The translations under genes were made by a program, and so were the position numbers. This document shows positions 58,081 through 64,000 of a DNA stretch of 64,000 nt, one piece after another; position 1 is the stretch's first letter, and each line of letters begins with the position of its first letter. This stretch comes from Ianthella basta (lineage: Eukaryota > Porifera > Demospongiae > Verongiida > Ianthellidae). The stretch is from positions 2,531,501 to 2,595,500 of the forward strand of contig OZ025875.1 in NCBI GenBank assembly GCA_964019415.1, written 5' to 3'. The notes beneath the pieces are model-generated. The model did no database searches. It was not told the DNA's origin and saw nothing but the letters and a program-made list of their open reading frames with translations.

Positions 58081-60000
58081 CAGTTACAATAATAGGATTG
58101 TACAACTTTACCATTGCTCTCCATCAGTGGCCTCATCATCATTATCATCACCTATCTTGGAGAGACGTGAGTACCGTGTACGTATAATTATACGTGGTCA
58201 CCCTGTGGTGATGAAAGCAGGAAGTAATTACAAGAGACTGCGTTACATGACAACTTGGTTGCAGTATAGATGTGTATTCAGTGAACAGGAATAATTTATA
58301 GTTACTGATAATTCACAGAAGAAATGATTAATGTTAATACCCAATACAGAATTGATCAGTTTTATGATGTGATTTATTCTGCAATTTTGGTGAAAGAGCA
58401 TAATATAGTGAGGTCTCTTCGGCTGCATTCAAATCAATGTGAACAAACAACTCAAGCAAACAACTCAAGCAAACAACTTACTAAACAGAAATAGAACACT
58501 TGCATGAACAATTCACTCAACGTCCTAAAACTGGCTCTTAAGACAAGTACACAAAGCACCATGCATGCACAAAAGGAATCATAATGCACGTACAATATAT
58601 GATAATACATACACAGCATGCACTACACATAGGTAACAAATTATTGTTTGAATCTTTGAGGCTTTTTGAGTAGATCGTATGTGATAAATGTACCTCAGGT
58701 GGTGCCTACAGCAAACAATACGAACTCCAAAATATTGTGTGACCAGCAGAGAATGACCTAGTGTATAAAAGGTGTTTGCCATACTCCACTCAGGAAACTG
58801 AAAGAGGCTGTCCATGTAAAGCTGTTGCTCAACCTCTCTCTTTTGCTCTGTTGGGGCTGCATGTCACCTTCATCATCAGCACTGTCTCAACTGGTGTACC
58901 TGTGCTCTGTGGAGTGGTCTCTGCTCTCATGCACTATTTCTTCCTGGCAGCAGAAGCCATCCATTTGCATAAAAAATTGGTAATTGCATTGAAACCAGAT
59001 ATCAAGAGCTACCTCACGATTGCCATGGCCATATACTGGGGTATGTCAGTGTGTCTGGGTACGTGTGGTGCACATGTGTGCATGCCTGCATGTATGTGTG
59101 AGTAAATACATAATATGTGCATGCATGCATGTGTGTGTGTGTGGACTTGTATGTGTGAGATGTCATCAAAATGGCAGTAGTTATCCACATGCTAGCAAAA
59201 GAAGGCCATCTAGCCTGCAGCACAGGCTTCGCAGCCTGTTTTTCATCATTCCCACCACATCCCCTGGACTCATTTGGAGCAGATTCATGACTGGAAACTA
59301 TGTCAGCTATCAAGGACAACACACGGGATCAGTCGAGCAGGTTTCTACCCATTCTATGGCCAGATGGCTAGCTATTAATTTGGTGCCCTATAGTTGCCAG
59401 GCCCAGGCTCCACAGCCATTACTGTTTCGTGTGGAGTAGTCCAGGTTCTGTAGCAGTTCACTAACTTGCTTTTGGCATCACAGCCCAAGGGAGTGCCATC
59501 TTCTATGTGCAAGAGAGTGGTGGAAGTTTCTGTCATCCTGGACCCGCTTCCTGCCACTGGCCCAGGATTCCTAGGATCCTGCTGTAACAGTAATATGTGC
59601 TGTGGGCAGCTTTTAAGTTTCAAGTTTCATGTGTGTACATTTGATATTGACTGGCCTGTGTCATTGTTATGCACAGTCATACTCTGTAACCAATTATATC
59701 CCTTCAATTCTCATGCAGTGGTTCTAGCATTCATTGTTGTATTTTCTCTGGCTCCTCGATACCAGAGCTACATCCATTCTCAATTGTAAGTTTAAGTACA
59801 CTGAGGTAATGTGAGCTTTATTGCTCTAGCGATAAATCTACGTACAGTATATGCAAGGTTACTCCTGTTCCTTCTCCTTTCCGACCTTACAGCTGCCGTG
59901 TGTATGGGTACTCTTTCTGGATCGGTCTGCTTATTCCGTTTATCATCATCTACATCATGAACTGGATTATATTCATCCTAATTTTAATAAGCAAAGGATG

Positions 60001-61261
60001 AACAATAAAAATTAATGCATGAGAGTTCATCATGAACTGTTGATCTGACCTTTGCTAAAGTTGATTTTTTGTTGAGTTAATAAATAACAATTACTGTACC
60101 TAGCATTCCTTATTAGCAGGTGTGTGATGTCCATAAGCTGAGATAGAGAATGATTGAATGCTCAAAGAATCAGTTCTCAGTAGTGTATAGCAATTACACT
60201 ACAGTGCAGTGCTCGGTTTGGTCTCTGCTGCTACTTGGGAGAGAGTTTCTGGTACTACGTAGATTCCTACTGTGCAAGCATGCTATGGTGCAAATTGCGG
60301 CAATCAATGAAATGATATGGGTGCTTGATGAATAGACACATAGCAATGCAACAGATTCTTCTATGCCATAAGCTGAGATGGAGGATGATATGAGTGCTTT
60401 ACATCAGTTCTCAGTATGGTGTATAGCAATTAAGTTGCAGTGCTTGCTTCACTCGCTGCTGCTGCATACTTGGGTGAGAGTTCTGGAACTAGATTCCCAT
60501 TGTGCAAGCATGTCACAGTAACAAGCAATGGCGCAAATTGTGGCAATCAGTGAACTGATATGGGTGCTTGGTGAGTAGACACATAAAAATGCAACAGATT
60601 CTTGTGTAGGGTGTTTATTTTGAACAATCATGAAGGTCTTTCTCAGCTAGTAAGGAGACTGCATGGCAATATTACTGCATTGTAACTTTTCTAAGTCAGT
60701 ATTTGTGCTGTAAGCCTTTGGAGCAGATGGTTATACATTGTACTGACCACATTTGGCCCAGGTGTATGTACCATGTAGTGGCAAAGCTTCTAGCCTATGT
60801 CATGGCCTTCAATCCATTAATCATCATTTGCAACACACTGCAATAGCCCAATCCTCCCATCACTTGTTCATGACAGCCCACACGCAGTATGTATGGGAGT
60901 TCAAACCTTTCATTTTCTGTTACAGTGGACTTTTGCTTGAGCAAAGTGACACTACCTGATCTCCTAAAATTGTTTTAAGCTAATTGTTCCTTTTGTATAC
61001 TGCCATATTCATATGGATGCAGTATCTGTGCACAGTATGCATGGTATGTGAATCTCAGATACTGTATACAGAAACAATGAACGGAGAGTGACCTAATAAT
61101 AGCATGTTAAAATGACTATGTGAGTCAATGATATTTGCATATGTGCACATGAAAAGTGTTTGCCATCATTTCTACCTTCATATTCAGGTATAATACTTCA
61201 TTCAGGCGCCTGAGACGGGCTGTCCATGTAAAGCTGTTGCTCAACCTCTCCTTTGCTATGT
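60001..61261 (+). pseudogene. Fragment of a further copy: intron and start of a TM2 exon
   Basis: Bases 60001-61205 follow gene 1's TM1-TM2 intron (17385-18640) but lack the insertion 18281-18597. A second partial copy of the middle occurs within it ('cataagctgagat' at 60134 and 60366). Exon sequence 61206-61261 encodes [17 protein letters not shown], the beginning of TM2, then breaks off. It is joined directly to gene 4's truncated TM5 exon at 60000. Confidence 0.7.
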
Positions 61262-61484
61262 TCACATCCAATTGTCAGAGTCCTTATCACAGCTACCTTG
61301 TGTGCCGTCGGGTGGTGGGATGTGAAGGAGAGGTAAGGACCCTCATGACCAGAGCCAACACTCTTTCATCCTCAGGCGTGGAGAGAGTGCAGGAAGAGAA
61401 ACAGATTTTAGAAGCACTGCAAGAGAATGGCTACCCCCCAGCTTCGTCCACAAACACTCGCACCCAAGGAGACCAAGACGGGAA

Positions 61485-61970
61485 ATGAATGACCAGAAGC
61501 CCAGAACAACCCTGACCCTCCCTTACATTGCTGGTCTTTCGGAGGCAGTAAGACGGATTCTTGCACCGCTAGAAATCAAGGTGGCTTTCCGCCCACAAAG
61601 CACTCTTCGCAGCTTACTTGTGCACCCCAAGGATCCAGTACCAATGGACCAACGGAAGGGGGTTGTGTACAGCGTGCCTTGTGATGGATGCTCCAAGGTG
61701 TACATTGGGCAAACTGGCCGGAGCCTCAAACACCGGCTGGCAGAACACAGACGTGCCCTGAAGAATGGAGATGTGGCAGCATCGGCCCTCGCAGAACACA
61801 CCCTCGCAACAGGTCATCTGGTGGATCTCACCAAGTCAGAAGTAATTGACTGTCACCCATATGCCACCACACGCTGCCTATTGGAGAGCTGGCATATACA
61901 ACGGAACCCGGATGCACTGAATAGGGAGAAGGGAACTTTGCCTGAGGTGTACACTGCCCTCCTAGAGTAG
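61485..61970 (+). pseudogene. GIY-YIG endonuclease domain of Penelope-like element
   Basis: An open frame of 161 codons with the GIY-YIG signature as VVYSVPC and VYIGQTGR, followed by the Arg/His region HRLAEHRRAL and a downstream acidic helix (LLESWHIQ). The ATG is incidental: the domain is normally fused to the upstream reverse transcriptase, and the ATGA overlap at 61485 marks the frameshift. Cysteines in VPCDGCSK match the zinc-binding pair often seen in Penelope GIY-YIG domains. Confidence 0.8.
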
Positions 61971-62126
61971 ATTACTATTGGATCTCTACTGTTACTGCCT
62001 AACAAAATTCATTGACTGTTAAATTGTTACTTTAACGTTATTCATGGTCACATCATCAACTGTCACCACATTTCATCACCTGTCACTAACATTTATATAT
62101 AAACTATAGGAGTGCTGTATTTTGTC

Positions 62127-62170
62127 ATTCACTGATGAAGGTGGCTGAAAGCTGCCGAAACGTCTGGATA
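62127..62170 (+). ncRNA. Hammerhead-ribozyme-like motif
   Basis: CTGATGA at 62132-62138 and GAAA at 62157-62160 are the conserved core boxes. Between them, GGTGGC (62140-62145) and GCTGCC (62151-62156) can pair around a TGAAA loop, with one extra A after CTGATGA. GAAA is followed by CGTC, whose UC would be the cleavage step, and ATTCA before the core can pair with TGGAT after it. Stem III would be only two pairs without a loop. Minimal hammerheads are known in Penelope-like elements, and this sits in the 3' end of one. Activity is not shown. Confidence 0.45.
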
Positions 62171-63037
62171 ACTTGTGAAATTTTGGCTAGTGCGAACGAA
62201 CTTGGATGATGTCAGACTTACCTAGCCACTCAGGACTTTTCAAAAGATGTGTTGAGTGGTTCAATCAAAGTCGTCTCCCCTTTCTCTTCTTGACTATGTC
62301 CGCGTCATTGGCAACCGACTACGATAAAAGAACTCTCCGACACTTGCGAGCCTTATTGCTGTACTCTTTCTCCGTCTGCTGTTGATCCTACATACGTCTT
62401 ATGGAGGGCATCCGCGACGAGAACTGAAGGAAATCCGATTAGTTCGCAGCGACAAGCGCGTATTGTGGGGCAGATATAAATATCAATTATAGCTACAGAA
62501 GTCAAATAGTAGATTTTGTCATTCCGCAGTAATTCTCTCAATAATACTATTTTCAGAACCTCGTTATGACTCATGAACTCAAGCAGGCCAAGAAGGTGAT
62601 GAAGTAAAAGTGGCGTTTGTTCATTTCATTGCTTTTGGGGAGTGAAACTAGCTGGTATGCACCGAGTGTTAATGTATTAGTACCTGCATATACTAACAAT
62701 CTTTCCCACACGACATGATTGTGGGATTGTAGGCTGGGAGCTGGTTACACCACAGTAATAAAACTATGTATAGTGTGACATCATGCGTGACCCCTTTGTA
62801 TAGGCGGAAACAGCTGTGTACATACACGGAAGCAGCCACCTGTGAGCCAGTTCTAACTGACCATTATAATAAAGAGGTGGCTGCCTAAGGCAGTGACCAT
62901 CTTAGACCTGTTCCACTACAATTATCTGTTATGGGCATGTGTATACACTGTATGTACCTTACACAAGGTCTGTGCAGGTGCTGTTAGCATTCGCAACTGC
63001 TTACTGAAGATTCCTTCTTACCTAGCACAATTAATTT

Positions 63038-63039
<2 letters not shown>

Positions 63040-63131
<92 letters not shown>
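63040..63131. repeat. CA microsatellite
   Basis: About 90 bp of pure CA at the same position in the module as 2092-2168 and 35917-35983. Confidence 0.95.
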
Positions 63132-63136
<5 letters not shown>

Positions 63137-63365
63137 AGCACTCAATCATTACTAACTGGTCGACCGGTTACAACGACAGAGGAATCGCTTCAAAGGTAAT
63201 GTAAGCCAGTCTTGATATTCAAAATCAATTTAAGTTGCACATGACACATCAAGTGACATCAAAGTGATGCTAGTGATATGATATGTATGGTAAGGCCTAT
63301 AGTGTGAAGATACAAGAGGTACACATTTCCGTTTCCACCCCCGCGAGCGCATTCCTTAGGCTAGC

Positions 63366-63576
63366 TATATATAGCGTTTTGGCACATAGGGCCAGAATGA
63401 ATTCCCTATACCCTGCAGGCCCTTAACTGATTTGTATATGTGAAGGACATCATCTAAACAGTTTTATGTAAATGTTTGTATATATAGTGCTGCTTTGGGC
63501 CAGCCTGGGCCCTAGTGCTGTATGGCATGATGCACTCAAATATTGATTGATTGATTTATTGATTGATATATATATA
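63366..63576. mobile_element. Insertion in gene 5 promoter with GATT-repeat tail
   Basis: Gene 1 reads 'ggctagctctataaaatgcc' without interruption. Here about 210 bp separate 'ggctagct' from 'taatgcc', ending in repeats of GATT (63543-63567) and a TA run. A simple-repeat tail is typical of SINE or LINE 3' ends. A short inverted motif ('gggccagcctgggccc') lies near 63496. No family was recognised. Confidence 0.5.
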
Positions 63577-63692
63577 TAATGCCTTCCGTCGCGCAGTCTT
63601 ATTATGAACTCCAGTGCGCGTAGCGCATCCGCTGGCAGCTACTGAGCCGTAGTCTTTGCTTGTGAGTAAAGGCACTCTCTCTCGGATGTAGG

Positions 63693-63850
63693 ATGGGTCT
63701 CCTACTTCTCATTCACATAATTGCAGGTGAGAAACAACGCTTTATTACCTTCACTGTCCAATGATCAATTGCACTGGCTTCGAATTCATGACAACAGATT
63801 TCACTCTTTCCCTTCCACAGGACTTCTCAGCTGTTTTCAAGTGGCAGTAG
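63693..63850 (+). CDS. Adhesion GPCR family member, first two exons (gene 5, runs off window)
   Basis: Exon 1 (63693-63726) is identical to gene 1's exon 1 and encodes [11 protein letters not shown]. Exon 2 (63821-63850) encodes [10 protein letters not shown]. Both have GT donors and are phase 1. By analogy the next exon would lie more than 6 kb beyond the window. The following intron sequence to 64000 matches 2690-2836 of gene 1. Confidence 0.7.
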
Positions 63851-64000
63851 GTAAGCTTGAGGCACGCTGGCCACTTCACGTATCATAGAGTAGCTAACTT
63901 ACCAAATGTGGGACAGCCTCCTGGTTCTCAGCGACTACTCGGGCTGTCGACAAGACTGAATTGTAACTCGCGACGAGCCTACAATTGGCATACGTTAGCG

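Larger units (their letters stand above)
52290..60000 (+). pseudogene. Adhesion GPCR pseudogene (gene 4)
   Basis: Remnants in order: FN3 52290-52560, Ig 52655-52972, Ig 53148-53435, linker 53505-53591 and 53683-53926, HormR 54150-54394, GAIN 54540-54686, 54775-54868 and about 55053-55530, GPS 55616-55673 and 55899-56002, TM1 tail 58116-58167, TM2-3 58794-59040, TM4 59721-59787, TM5 59893-60000. Lesions: acceptor CAG changed to CTG before 52655, TAA at 52711-52713, frame breaks in the second Ig, TGA at 55146-55148, a GPS cysteine changed to Tyr (VEYGCDHL), a 2-nt insertion and an 18-nt deletion in TM2-3 that removes AVFFWM, and truncation after TM5. No 5' exons, EGF or RRKR site remain. It is not expected to make a receptor. 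Confidence 0.8.
61262..62240 (+). mobile_element. Penelope-like retroelement, 5'-truncated, with GIY-YIG domain
   Basis: The first frame encodes VRTLMTRANTLSSSGVERVQ, the linker type found after the reverse transcriptase of Penelope-like elements. The frame ends with TGA at 61486-61488, and the next frame (61485-61970) continues TLTLPYIAGLSEAVRRIL, LLVHPKDPVP, then VVYSVPC and KVYIGQTGRSLKHRLAEHRR, the GIY-YIG nuclease. The reverse transcriptase is absent and a single frameshift separates the two parts, so this copy is dead. Penelope-like elements use such a C-terminal GIY-YIG as endonuclease. The first 18 bases (CACATCCAATTGTCAGAG) also occur in the gene 3' flanks near 463 and 30256, so the true left border may be near 61282. 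Confidence 0.8.
62245..63692 (+). promoter_or_regulatory. 5' module and probable promoter of gene 5
   Basis: Bases 62245-62360 match 35050-35180 and (inverted) 11419-11530. From about 62531 the sequence follows the 5' module through a long CA run (63040-63131) to 'ttccacccccgcgagcgc' at 63329. The block 63366-63576 is absent from the gene 1 module, and the TATA position is now a TATATATATATAAT run at about 63567-63580. The start ATG is at 63693. Confidence 0.55.

Overview
The window reads as animal (metazoan) nuclear DNA: multi-exon genes with GT/AG introns mostly under 150 bp inside domain blocks, AT-leaning intergenic DNA rich in CA repeats, inverted-repeat elements, and a Penelope-like retroelement. 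All recognisable host genes are adhesion G-protein-coupled receptors (aGPCRs), with Ig, fibronectin III, EGF, hormone-receptor-motif, GAIN/GPS and seven-helix domains. The compact introns and this domain mix suggest an early-branching invertebrate such as a marine sponge. That assignment is inference; no species marker is visible.

Layout: the window holds a tandem array of one aGPCR family, all on the + strand. Bases 1-515 match the 3' flank of other members, so one more copy probably ends just upstream. Gene 1 (2531-20045) is a complete 21-exon gene of 1521 aa. Gene 2 (22117-29751) is a decaying copy without 5' exons; it has two in-frame stops, frameshifts and a shortened tail, but intact GPS and helices. 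Gene 3 (33472-51447) is a complete 24-exon gene of 1817 aa. Gene 4 (52290-60000) is an advanced pseudogene. A fifth fragment (60001-61261) carries only the intron and start of a TM2 exon and abuts a 5'-truncated Penelope-like element with a GIY-YIG domain (to about 62240). Gene 5 starts at 63693 and leaves the window after two exons.

Each gene start lies in a repeated 5' module (near 1838, 32041, 62530; extra partial copies at 11415-11832 and 35330-36360). The module ends in a short first exon and a second exon that together encode the signal peptide, followed by a first intron of more than 6 kb filled with mobile elements. Ectodomain exons are nearly all phase 1-1, so they can be lost or gained without changing frame. 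Comparing copies shows this happened: gene 3 has one FN3 and two Ig exons that gene 1 lacks, gene 2 has FN3 and Ig exons seen in neither, and gene 2 lacks the EGF and protease-site exons.

Expected working of the intact products: secreted to the plasma membrane, possible proprotein cleavage at RRKR, autoproteolysis at the GPS (HL|T), and G-protein signalling through the helices with the tethered peptide starting THFAILL. The ligand-facing part varies between copies while the signalling part stays nearly constant, as expected for a diversifying cell-surface recognition family. Ligands and role cannot be read from sequence.

Mobile DNA is abundant: three TIR elements with target-site evidence, several palindromic hairpin families, a TIR family present in both orientations, and a hammerhead-like motif at the 3' end of the Penelope-like element.
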